DNA from: Siphonodentalium dalli
Lineage: Eukaryota; Mollusca; Scaphopoda; Gadilida; Siphonodentaliidae
Direction: 5' to 3'
Assembly (NCBI GenBank): GCA_032622095.1
Contig: CP136069.1
Span: forward strand, 51,694,760-51,758,759
Length of the DNA: 64,000 nucleotides
Shown here piece by piece: positions 52,001 through 61,999 of this stretch. The translations under genes and the position numbers were made by a program. A model generated the notes under the pieces. The model was not told the DNA's origin. It ran no database searches and was given only the letters and a program-made list of their open reading frames with translations. Each line of letters starts with the position of its first letter. The stretch's first letter is position 1.

Positions 52001-54290
52001 TGGACCGTCGAATTATATGACTGGACCGTCGAATGATATGACTGGACAGTCGAATGATATGGCTGGACCGTCGAATGATATGACTGGACCGTCGACTGAT
52101 ATGACTGGACCGTCGAATGATATGACTGGACCGTCGAATTATATGACTGGACCGTCGAATGATATGACTGGACCGTCGAATGATATGACTGGACCGTCGA
52201 ATGATATGACTGGACCGTCGAATGATATGACTGGACCGTCGAATTATATGACTGGACCGTCGAATGATATATATATGACTGGACCGTCGAATGATATGAC
52301 TGGACCGTCGAATGATATGACTGGACCGTCGAATGATATGACTGGACCGTCGAATTATATGACTGGACCGTCGAATGATATATATATGACTGGACCGTCG
52401 AATGATATGACTGGACCGTCGAATGATATGACTGGACCGTCGAATGATATGACTGGACCGTCGAATGATGTGACTGGACCGTCGAATGATGTGACTGGAC
52501 CGTCGAATGATATGACTGGACTGTCGAATGATATATATATGACTGGACCGTCGAATGATATGACTGGACCGTCGAATGATATGACTGGACCGTCGAATGA
52601 TATGACTGGACCGTCGAATGATATGACTGGACTGTCGAATGATATATATATGACTGGACCGTCGAATGATATGACTGGACTGTCGAATGATATGACTGGA
52701 CAGTCGAATGATATGACTGGACCGTCGAATTATATGACTGGACCGTCGAATGATATGACTGGACAGTCGAATGATATGACTGGACCGTCGAATTATATGA
52801 CTGGACAGTCGAATTATATGACTGGACCGTCGAATTATATGACTGGACCGTCGAATGATATGACTGGACAGTCGAATTATATGACTGGACCGTCGAATGA
52901 TATGACTGGACCGTCGAATGATATGACTGGACCGTCGAATGATATGACTGGACAGTCGAATGATGTGACTGGACCGTCGAATGATATGACTGGACTGTCG
53001 ACTGATATGACTGGACAGTCGAATGATATGACTGGACAGTCGAATGATATGACTGGACCGTCGAATTATATGACTGGACAGTCGAATGATATGACTGGAC
53101 AGTCGAATTATATGACTGGACAGTCGAATTATATGACTGGACTGTCGAATTATATGACTGGACTGTCGAATTATATGACTAGACAGTCGAATGATATGAC
53201 TGGACCATCGAATGATATGACTGGACCGTCGAATTATATGACTGGACAGTCGAATGATATGACTGGACCGTCGAATGATATGACTGGACCGTCAAATGAT
53301 ATGACTGGACAGTCGAATGATGTGACTGGACCGTCGAATGATATGACTGGACAGTCGAATGATATGACTGGACCGTCGAATTATATGACTGGACAGTCGA
53401 ATTATATGACTGGACAGTCGAATTATATGACTGGACTGTCGAATTATATGACTGGACTGTCGAATTATATGACTAGACAGTCGAATGATATGACTGGACC
53501 GTCGAATTATAAGTATGGACAGTCGAATGATATGACTGGACAGTCAAATGATATGACTGGACCGTCGAATGAAATGACCGGACCGTCGAATGATATGACT
53601 GGACCGTCGAATGATATGACTGGACCGTCGAATGATATGGCTGGACCGTCGAATGATATGACTGGACCGTCGAATTATAAGACTGGACCGTCGAATTATA
53701 AGACTGGACCGTCGAATTATATGACTGGACAGTCGAATGATATGACTGGACCGTCGAATGATATGACTGGACCGTCGAATGATATGACTGGACCGTCGAA
53801 TTAGATGACTGGACCGTCAAATTATATGACTGGACCGTCGAATTATACATGTATGACTGGACAGTCGAATTATATGACTGGACCGTCGAATGATATGACT
53901 GGACCGTCGAATGATATGACTGGACAGTCGAATGATATGACTGGACCGTCGAATGATATGACTGGACCGTCGAATTATATGACTGGACAGTCGAATGATA
54001 TGGCTGGACCGTCGAATGGTATGGCTGGACCGTCGAATTATATGACTGGACCATCGAATGATATGACTGGACTGTCGAATTATATGACTGGACCGTCGAA
54101 TGATGTGACTGGACCGTCGAATGATATATATATGACTGGACAGTCGAATGATATGACTGGACCGTCGAATTATATGACTGGACCATCGAATGATATGACT
54201 GGACCGTCGAATGGTATGGCTGGACCGTCGAATTATATGACTGGACCATCGAATGATATGACTGGACTGTCGAATTATATGACTGGACCG
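48995..54290 (+). repeat. Higher-order duplication in the right third (offsets 3,984, 3,627 and 969 bp)
   Basis: 49,002-49,620 matches 52,986-53,604 (offset 3,984, including a rare AAGTATGGACAG unit). 49,980-50,660 matches 53,607-54,287 (offset 3,627, including AATTAGATGACTGG). Within 50,400-52,200 a 969-bp unit is tandemly repeated, with +6 TATATA units as landmarks (50,471 against 51,440). Confidence 0.8.
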
Positions 54291-56464
54291 TCGAATGATA
54301 TGACTGGACCGTCGAATGATATGACTGGAGCGTCGAATGATATGACTGGACCGTCGAATGATATGACTGGACCGTCGACTGATATGACTGGACCGTCGAA
54401 TTATATGACTGGACCGTCGAATTATATGACTGGACCGTCGAATGATATGACTGGACAGTCGAATGATATGGCTGGACCGTCGAATGATATGACTGGACCG
54501 TCGACTGATATGACTGGACCGTCGAATGATATGACTGGACCGTCGAATTATATGACTGGACCGTCGAATGATATGACTGGACCGTCGAATGATATGACTG
54601 GACCGTCGAATGATATGACTGGACCGTCGAATGATATGACTGGACCGTCGAATTATATGACTGGACCGTCGAATGATATATATATGACTGGACCGTCGAA
54701 TGATATGACTGGACCGTCGAATGATATGACTGGACCGTCGAATGATATGACTGGACCGTCGAATTATATGACTGGACCGTCGAATGATATATATATGACT
54801 GGACCGTCGAATGATATGACTGGACCGTCGAATGATATGACTGGACCGTCGAATGATATGACTGGACCGTCGAATGATGTGACTGGACCGTCGAATGATG
54901 TGACTGGACCGTCGAATGATATGACTGGACTGTCGAATGATATATATATGACTGGACCGTCGAATGATATGACTGGACCGTCGAATGATATGACTGGACC
55001 GTCGAATGATATGACTGGACCGTCGAATGATATGACTGGACTGTCGAATGATATATATATGACTGGACCGTCGAATGATATGACTGGACCGTCGAATGAT
55101 ATGACTGGACCGTCGAATGATATGACTGGACCGTCGAATGATGTGACTGGACCGTCGAATTATATGACTAGACCGTCGAATGATGTGACTGGACCGTCGA
55201 ATGATGTGACTGGACCGTCGAATGATATGACTGGACCGTCGAATGATATGACTGGACCGTCGAATGATGTGACTGGACCGTCGAATTATATGACTGGACC
55301 GTCGAATGATATGACTGGACCGTCGAATGATGTGACTGGACCGTCGAATTATATGACTGGACCGTCGACTGATGTGACTGGACCGTCGAATTATATGACT
55401 GGACCGTCGAATGATATGACTGGACCGTCGAATGATATGACTGGACCGTCGAATGATAAGACTGGACCGTCGAATGATATGACTGGACCGTCGAATGATA
55501 TGACTGGACCGTCGAATTATACATGTATGACTGGACCGTCGAATGATGTGACTGGACCGTCGAATAATATGACTGGACCGTCGAATGATGTGACTGGACC
55601 GTCGAATTATATGACTGGACAGTCGAATTATATGACTGGACCGTCGAATTATATGACTGGACCGTCGAATTATATGACTGGACCGTCGAATGATATGACT
55701 GGACCGTCGAATTATATATATATGACTGGACCGTCGAATGATATGACTGGACCGTCGAATGATATGACTGGACCGTCGAATTATACATGTATGACTGGAC
55801 CGTCGAATGATGTGACTGGACCGTCGACTGATATGACTGGACCGTCGAATTATATGACTGGACCGTCGACTGATATGACTGGACCGTCGAATTATATGAC
55901 TGGACCGTCGACTGATATGACTGGACCGTCGAATGATATGACTGGACCGTCGAATTATATGACTGGACCGTCGAATGATATGACTGGACCGTCGAATGAT
56001 AAGACTGGACCGTCGAATTATACATGTATGACTGGACCGTCGAATGATGTGACTGGACCGTCGACTGATATGACTGGACCGTCGAATTATATGACTGGAC
56101 CGTCGACTGATATGACTGGACCGTCGAATTATATGACTGGACCGTCGACTGATATGACTGGACCGTCGAATGATATGACTGGACCGTCGAATTATATGAC
56201 TGGACCGTCGAATGATATGACTGGACCGTCGAATGATAAGACTGGACCGTCGGCTGATATGACTGGACCATCGAATGATATGACTGGACCGTCGAATTAT
56301 ATGACTGGACCGTCGAATTATAAGACTGGACCGTCGAATGATATGACTGGACAGTCGAATGATATGGCTGGACCGTCGACTGATATGACTGGACCGTCGA
56401 ATTATATGACTGGACCGTCGAATTATAAGACTGGACCGTCGAATTATATGACTGGACAGTCGAA

Positions 56465-56950
56465 ATGTTGTAAAAAAATATTATTACAAAGCAGGCCTTG
56501 TGTCTCATTAAGCTCGAAATGTGCTAATCACATTGGGACAATGGAACCCACGCAGCGAATTATGGGACGTGGTTTGAGCTCTCCGTTGGTGGTGTGGTCT
56601 ATTTAGAATTCGGAACAAACGGATCTGCATTTGAACCACACCAACCCACCCACCCCCCCCCCCCTCCAAGTTCTGGGAAATCCATTTGAACTCTCTTTTG
56701 TTTTGTTTTGAAACTTCCAACTAATTGTTGTTTCAGGCAACATAAAATTTGACCATAGTCAAACTTGGGTTCCCCTGACCATCATTATATTTTAATACTG
56801 TGGCCTGTTTCCAGTTGATTGCTCCATGCGTGAGTGTACCACTCTTCGTATCGACATTATAGTCCGGGAGCTGATAGGGATACCCTTGCACTCCTCCATC
56901 GGGACTTAACTTTACCCCACTCATTTGTTCCCTATTGTGTCCTTAAACAT
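56465..56950. other. Right flank of the array, C12 run
   Basis: Begins with the 19-bp sequence shared with the left flank (56462-56480). Contains a run of 12 C at 56653-56664. The plus-strand array frame reads 47 codons into this flank and stops at 56606, without recognisable motifs. A small minus-strand frame is listed next. Confidence 0.6.
56733..56924 (-). CDS. Small ORF of unknown function, possible orphan exon
   Basis: 63 codons, ATG to stop, minus strand. I do not recognise the protein. Unlike the repeat-derived frames nearby it has mixed, protein-like composition (YPYQLPDYNVDTKSGTL, HGAINWKQATVLKYNDGQ) and ends SLTMVKFYVA, resembling the last strand of a small beta-rich domain. A stop lies seven codons upstream in frame, so if real it is either complete and tiny or a terminal exon whose acceptor would be near the AG at about 56942. 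No polypyrimidine tract supports that acceptor, because the sixth MITE begins at 56951. It could equally be a fragment of a mobile element or chance. Confidence 0.25.
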   Translation of the reverse strand: MSGVKLSPDGGVQGYPYQLPDYNVDTKSGTLTHGAINWKQATVLKYNDGQGNPSLTMVKFYVA

Positions 56951-57314
56951 TTAACCCTTTACCCAACAGAACGGCCCTGTGCCAATGCATTCTCTTATAT
57001 ATGCGAGTCGACCATAGGTCGCCTCGCATATATAAGAGAATGCATTGGCTTAACACATTAAACATTATAAAATTGTTAAAGATTTTTTTTAGGCCAATGC
57101 ATTCTCTTATATATGCGAAGCGACCTATGGTCGACTCGCATATATAAGAGAATGCATTGGCACAGGGCATAACTGTAACCATCACAATGTGGTCAATGAG
57201 CCGGTTCCAATGATATCCATATTTGTATGGTTTTATTGAGACAGACCCAAGATAATTTAGGCTGTTGCAGCTTTATTTGGCCGTTTTTGGCCGGTTTGTT
57301 GGGTAAAGGGTTAA
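56951..57314 (-). mobile_element. TTAA-flanked MITE, copy 6 (364 bp, internal deletion)
   Basis: Both terminal repeats and both flanking TTAAs are intact. About 25 bp of the AT-rich spacer between the two palindromes is missing compared with the 388-bp copy at 20543, which has the same orientation. Confidence 0.9.
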
Positions 57315-57463
57315 CATGAAAAAACGTGGCCGTGTTGACTCCAGACAAGATGACGTCCATCATGGCCGCCGTTTTATCAGACTAGGGCCTATGTCAGTTT
57401 GATGCAAATTATTAACGGGAAAATCTAGTAAAATGTATACAAATGTATATATTTTCGTGAACA

Positions 57464-58108
57464 CATTCCGAACGCAGTAATACAATATTATCCCGATCAC
57501 TACTCGGACTTCTCCCTATTGGGTACGAAATTCAGCGGAGAAAATTATTGTTTCTTGGAACACTGGTTAACTTAGCACGGAATCACAGAGATTGTCTCTC
57601 TGCTCACTACTCACGCGAAGTGAGTCAGAGTGTTCAGAGAGACGATTCTCTATCATTTCTCTTCAAAGAAAAACGACATTCAGTCACTGTGAAAACTTTG
57701 GCAGCTCTCTCTGAAGAACCTGGGTATTTTCCAATATGTATCAAGATAGCCAATATTTTGACCAAAACCATTTATGACAATGACGATCAATGCAGTCGCT
57801 GCAACCAAACATATTCAAATATCTTGTTTCATAGGTATCTGGAGTGTATATCTGAGTTTGCACAGATGGTACGAAATACATTTTGGTATTCGCTGATTGA
57901 CAAATTTGGAATTGAAACTTCTATCTTTCTTGACAACATCATACCGATACATTTCTTGCGTACTGCCTTGGTTGTTGTATCCCAATGCAAACTGAACAGT
58001 TGTGTGATGAATATCGTCTTTTCAAGCGATGTCTGCGGTTTATTTTCATCCAATTTTCGGATTAAGTTTTTGGTGAAAATATCTGTATCATATCGGATAC
58101 CTCATTAA
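57464..58108 (+). pseudogene. LINE ORF2 C-terminal remnant, second family
   Basis: Open from about 57464 to a stop at 58108. Before the first usable start, the frame already reads SRSLLGLLPIGYEIQRRKLL, matching the LG-x-PP/LP-x(3)-I-x-RR block at 16311-17468. A cysteine cluster (CSRCNQTYSNILFHRYLEC) and then NTFWYSLIDKFGIE follow, equivalent to CNKCEATISDLAEHLVESC and NNIWYDIINIFGIS in the other remnant. Both thus carry the C-terminal finger of a non-LTR ORF2. It lacks endonuclease, the RT core and the thumb start: a 5'-truncated dead copy. Sequence divergence from the 16-kb copy indicates a different, though related, LINE lineage. Confidence 0.75.
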
Positions 58109-58129
58109 TTAATTAGCGTATGGGTATAT

Positions 58130-58354
58130 ACAGTAATTCCCAAAGTAATTGACCACTTAACCACAGCAGAATTATGGGTAACTTGATTTTTTCAGGATTT
58201 AGTCGGAAATATGGCTTGTTGCCATTCATCGGAAAGCTCTCGCCGAGAGCTTTCCGATGAATGGCAACAAGCCATATTTCCGACTAAATCCTGAAAAATT
58301 ACCCATAATTCTGCTGTGGTTAAGTGGTAATTACTTTGGGCATTACTGTATATA
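58130..58354. repeat. Foldback element, 225-bp near-perfect hairpin
   Basis: TATACAGTAATTCCCAAAGT on the left pairs with ACTTTGGGCATTACTGTATA on the right. The inner arms from ACTTAACCACAGCAGAATTA to GAAAGCTCTC are nearly perfect over about 90 bp, meeting at a GCTCTCGCCGAGAGC centre. There is almost no loop. No coding capacity. Confidence 0.9.
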
Positions 58355-58704
58355 ATGTCGGAAGAAATCCTCTTAGCATATTGCTTTGGAGGCTGTATCG
58401 GTGCAGAAGTTCACCTCATCTGTGACGAGAAACAATTATTCGTACAATGCGTCCGCTTCATTTGCGAATTATGATTTTAGTGGGTTTTTTTCGGGAGTAT
58501 TTTATAAACCTGTATACCGATATTTAGTGAGTTTATCAACCTATCGTATCTTTCATTGTAAGTTAGGTAAACACACTTTGGATGTTCAAATTAGTCATGT
58601 CCGATTAAGGTTGGTAAATCAACTTTTACGATCGCGTGTTATTGTTATAGATAATGTGTGAAACGCACTTTGGACATCCTGGTAATTTATGTGCCGTGTA
58701 AGGG
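58355..58704. other. Intergenic sequence, nothing recognised
   Basis: A 91-codon frame at 58386-58661 has no recognisable features. No gene called. Confidence 0.5.
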
Positions 58705-59136
58705 TTAGAGCACAAGAATTGTTCTTTACCAGAATCAATCGAGTCGAAGACGAGATTTATTCTGGTAAAAACTATTCGCGTGCTCTGATCGACTTAGAGC
58801 ACAATTGGTCCCACATAATGCAATCAACAGAAAGTGTGCCGTTGAGCGTGTTTTGACCACGACGCACAATCCGTGAACCGGCCGCGATTGGGCACAATAG
58901 CCGGTTAGCCACGCCCAACAACGTGTTAACATGAATTGATCGCCGTTGAATGTCAATAGATATGCCCGAAACAACAGGGACTGGTCCCACTTTTGAGGCA
59001 CCCGTGCGATTTGTCTGTTGTGGGTTATATGTGTCAAACAATGGGATAATCACTGAACTATTCCTCGCCACCCTTGGGAATTAATGTGCTTTACCAAAAA
59101 TCAGGGAACGATTGTAACAATGGGATTGTGCTCTAA
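58705..59136. mobile_element. MITE-like element(s) with TTAGAGCACAAT ends
   Basis: TTAGAGCACAAT at 58794-58805 is the complement of ATTGTGCTCTAA at 59125-59136, bounding 343 bp without genes. A further TTAGAGCACAA at 58705 and GTGCTCT at about 58780 form an adjacent hairpin with TTTACCAGAAT/ATTCTGGTAAA arms. The structure resembles a MITE with a nested or duplicated end. Transposon class unknown. Confidence 0.4.
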
Positions 59137-59752
59137 TGTATGTTATATGTCGTCATTTCGGTCGTCATGCATGGGCAACATAACGACGTTGGTACTTTTA
59201 TTGGCGGAGGCAAGAACACCAAAAGCGTTCATTTCTAATGAAAATTCGTCGAGATTTAAAAAACGTCACCATGTGTGTGTCAATCACCATACTGGCAGCC
59301 ATCGCAAATATTGTAGTTCACATTTGGTCCCAGATTGCTTCAGTTTAGCTTATATAGTATTCACTTACGTTCCCTTGTTGTTTTCTGTCAATACGTTGTT
59401 TTGGAGTAAACAAAATGTTGCGTTTCAGGTTATTTTTCAGTCAAGTTTGAGCTATTGCCATGGGTTGGCGTCCGTCTGTCTGTAAGTGCGATACGTGCGT
59501 GTGTCCGTGTATGCGCATGCGTGTAACTAATAACGCTATTTTGAACTCGAGAAGAATATCAGTCAATAAACCTAAAATACTCTATGGTAAATGCTAATAT
59601 CCGGATTATATTTCACCTGTGCTATCGGATTTATGGACCATATGTTTGAAATTCCTGAAAAAGGTATGAAAGTTCACATTTGAGACGACAAACACGCGAA
59701 GTGAAAATTTCTTTGTTGACAACTCCCGCCACTCTACAGAATAATAACAAAC
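59137..59752. other. Upstream region of the LINE, possible 5' UTR
   Basis: No gene called; a 133-codon frame at 59084-59485 has no recognised motif. The last bases before the ORF1 start (AATAACAAACATGG) give a good eukaryotic start context. Where the LINE begins cannot be seen without a second copy. Confidence 0.4.
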
Positions 59753-61213
59753 ATGGCTGCCGCCAATGTAAACAATGTTAACGATGTCACCAACTTGGAC
59801 GCACAAACATCCGAAGTTTTATATCAAGGCCTACAAACAGTCAATCTCGAACCGGGAACAAATAAAAATATGGACCCTGACTTTCTGAATTTCCAAAAAA
59901 AAATAGAGGACTCTGTTTTCAATTTCACGGACCAGACAGACAGTCAATCAACGAACAACGGCTTGAGTGCTAGTCATGATAACCCTGATTTGTTTGAACA
60001 GAGTAATCAAACTTTTGCAAGTAACAATCAATATAACTATTTGCGCACAATACCCGATGACGACGAACCCGAGTTAATAAACCTAGGCCCAGCAATCAGC
60101 GCTGAGAACACTGATTCCAAATTGAACCATATCATAACTATCCTTATGTGCATGAACACTAAATTCCGGAAAATAGACAATATAGATCGGAAAGTAAATG
60201 ACGTCTGTGACAAACTATCATCAATGGAATCTATGATGCATAATCTGAGCGGCAGAGTCGGTGACGTAGAAAATAACCAGAAGTCATTAAATTTGGACTT
60301 AACTCAAATAAAAGAAACACAGGAACGACTCCAATCACACTATATGCATTCATTAAAACAAAATGCAAAAGTCGAACTCATGGAAAAGCGCACAGAGTAT
60401 GTATTAGAACAGGTTACGGATCTGCAAAGGGATGTGATGCGAGATAATCTTGTTTTCTCCGGCGTTGAGGAAAACGAAATGACAGATGAAACCAAAAAAG
60501 TGACAACTGAGGATGTTCTGGCGAGATTCATTGAAAGAAAACTGGAAGTGAAACAGGATATTGGTTTTGAATTTGTTAAACGCATGGGAAAATTCATATC
60601 AGGAAAATGCCGACCAATATTGGCAAAGTTCTCATATTTCAAGGACAGGGAACTAGTTCGAAAACAGAGCGGCCTACTGAAACGCACCAACTATTTCATT
60701 AACGAACAGCTGCCAAAAGTCATGAACGAATACCGCAGAGAAGTATTGAACCCATTAGCCAAAGACGCGCGCGGAAAGGGTCAATTCGCAAGAATAGTGG
60801 GCGATCGTATTTACGTTGACAACAAAGAGGTCAATCCGAAAACGAAACCATTCTACCGCACAGAGAAGGACACCGTTAATCGCAAAAAACCTAATCAACA
60901 AACAAAGCAGCCAGACGGTCGCGCGACAGCAGACAATAGTGTTCATCACCCGTTAAATATAACCAGACAATCAAGTGAACTTAACGGACCCAGGCCAATC
61001 TCTTTCATTCCTCCGAACTATTCAGGCCACGCTAAAATTGACGATACGCGACGTCATCGAGGACGCGGTAGGAGGCGTGGAAGAGGCGCCGGTAAACAAA
61101 GAGCAGACGGGAAAGTGACACATTATCCTGTGTTGAATTTTGACTCACATCAAAGGAGCGAGACCCCACCCACATCAAGTGACAACAATACCGCCATAGA
61201 CACACACCTATAG
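59753..61213 (+). CDS. LINE ORF1 protein (coiled coil and RNA-binding domain)
   Basis: 486 codons, intact, from an ATG in good context to TAG. Residues 1-110 are acidic and asparagine-rich. About 119-228 is a long predicted coiled coil with heptad-spaced hydrophobics (KLSSMESMMHNLSGRVGDV region). About 229-300 starts with RDNLVFSGVEEN, the typical first strand of the RRM in L1-type ORF1 proteins, followed by a basic C-terminal domain (YFINEQLPKVMNEYRREV, about 314-332). 433-450 is an Arg-Gly tract. Such proteins form trimers, coat the element RNA and act as nucleic acid chaperones during retrotransposition. ORF2 follows in the same frame straight after the stop. The lack of internal stops suggests a fairly recent copy, although its ORF2 is damaged. 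Confidence 0.85.
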   Translation: MAAANVNNVNDVTNLDAQTSEVLYQGLQTVNLEPGTNKNMDPDFLNFQKKIEDSVFNFTDQTDSQSTNNGLSASHDNPDLFEQSNQTFASNNQYNYLRTIPDDDEPELINLGPAISAENTDSKLNHIITILMCMNTKFRKIDNIDRKVNDVCDKLSSMESMMHNLSGRVGDVENNQKSLNLDLTQIKETQERLQSHYMHSLKQNAKVELMEKRTEYVLEQVTDLQRDVMRDNLVFSGVEENEMTDETKKVTTEDVLARFIERKLEVKQDIGFEFVKRMGKFISGKCRPILAKFSYFKDRELVRKQSGLLKRTNYFINEQLPKVMNEYRREVLNPLAKDARGKGQFARIVGDRIYVDNKEVNPKTKPFYRTEKDTVNRKKPNQQTKQPDGRATADNSVHHPLNITRQSSELNGPRPISFIPPNYSGHAKIDDTRRHRGRGRRRGRGAGKQRADGKVTHYPVLNFDSHQRSETPPTSSDNNTAIDTHL

Positions 61214-61999
61214 GACAGCCAGGGAGATACCCATGTCAGCATTCTGTCCTTGAACGTATGTGGACTAACTTCGAAACTGCAAGACCCAGAATTTGTAGAC
61301 TACATAAATCGCTATCATGTTCTTCTGTTTCAGGAAACGAAAACTGATGCAATTGATTATATTACAATTGATAACTTTACTATTATTTGCACCAAACACA
61401 GAAAGACCACCGCCCGTGTAAGATCAGGGGGGTTATGTATCGCAGTGCGTGATGATTATAAGGCTAATTTCACCGCTATAAACGATTCATGCGAGACCGC
61501 GCTCTGGGGCAGATATCAAAACCACCCAACCGATAAGGCCTTAATCCTAGGTAATATCTACGTGCCCCCTGAAAATTCAAAATATTCCAAAGGCAATCCA
61601 TTTGAAAATCTGCATGTATCTATACTGGAAAAAACTATCAACTATGATCACGTATTAATAGCCGGGGATTTCAATGCGCGAACTGGTACCATTAACGACA
61701 ACGCGCACGCCGAAAAACTCATCAATGAGTATAAAATAAATAACATTACCTGCATCAGAACAAACCCAGACAATACATCAAATGCCTTTGGCACGAGATT
61801 GATTCACATGTGTGACGAATGCGAACTACTCATCCTGAACGGCCGACTGGGCGAAAACTCCTCACGTTTCACATCCAGTGACGTCAGTGTAATAGATTAC
61901 GCGATATGTACGCCCGGTGCTGCCAACCAAGTAATTAATCTGTGTATAGGACAGCATAATCAGCTCTATATTCAGATTGCCACTCAACTGTTACCCTGA
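61214..61999 (+). pseudogene. LINE ORF2, endonuclease part
   Basis: The frame continues directly from the ORF1 stop without any in-frame ATG until 61808, deep inside the domain. It encodes an APE-type endonuclease: SILSLNVCGL (substrate-binding Asn), LLFQETKTD (metal-binding Glu, codon about 41), GNIYVPPE, AGDFNA (Asp/Asn pair) and VIDYAIC. The last conserved motif, normally Ser-Asp-His, reads GQHN, so the catalytic Asp is lost although the His position is kept. Soon after, the frame ends at TGA 61997-61999. The next 200 bases continue the protein in another frame, which points to a one-base deletion near 61,950-61,985. This domain normally nicks target DNA to prime reverse transcription; here it should be inactive. 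Confidence 0.85.

Larger units (their letters stand above)
21591..56464 (+). repeat. Giant 21-bp tandem array (about 35 kb, roughly 1,650 units)
   Basis: Nearly every position belongs to a 21-bp unit with core GACTGGACCGTCGAATGA, seven codons reading Met-Thr-Gly-Pro-Ser-Asn-Asp on the plus strand. Common variants are CCG to CCA, CAG or CTG; GAT to TAT; AAT to AGT or ACT; ATG to GTG; ACT to GCT. Three length variants recur: +6 (TACATG), +6 (TATATA) and +12 (a GAATTATCATCG insertion). All three minus-strand frames and one plus-strand frame lack stops in the consensus, giving long open frames (up to 3,114 codons at 25654-34998) that need not be translated. Stops TAG or TAA arise from GGACAG to GGATAG/GGATAA changes and recur in duplicated blocks. 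Frame shifts are limited to +1 near 22280 and -1 at 44790. I read this as a satellite or large minisatellite. A translated heptad-repeat protein is not excluded but has no supporting start, signal peptide or conserved ends. Confidence 0.97.

Noticed and set aside
21591-56464. CRISPR array
   Set aside because: There is no alternation of constant repeats with unique spacers. All sequence is the same 21-bp unit, no cas genes occur, and the context is eukaryotic.
58735-59071. Minus-strand frames of about 100 codons as genes
   Set aside because: They lie within a MITE-like element with inverted ends, overlap each other in different frames and show no recognisable motif.
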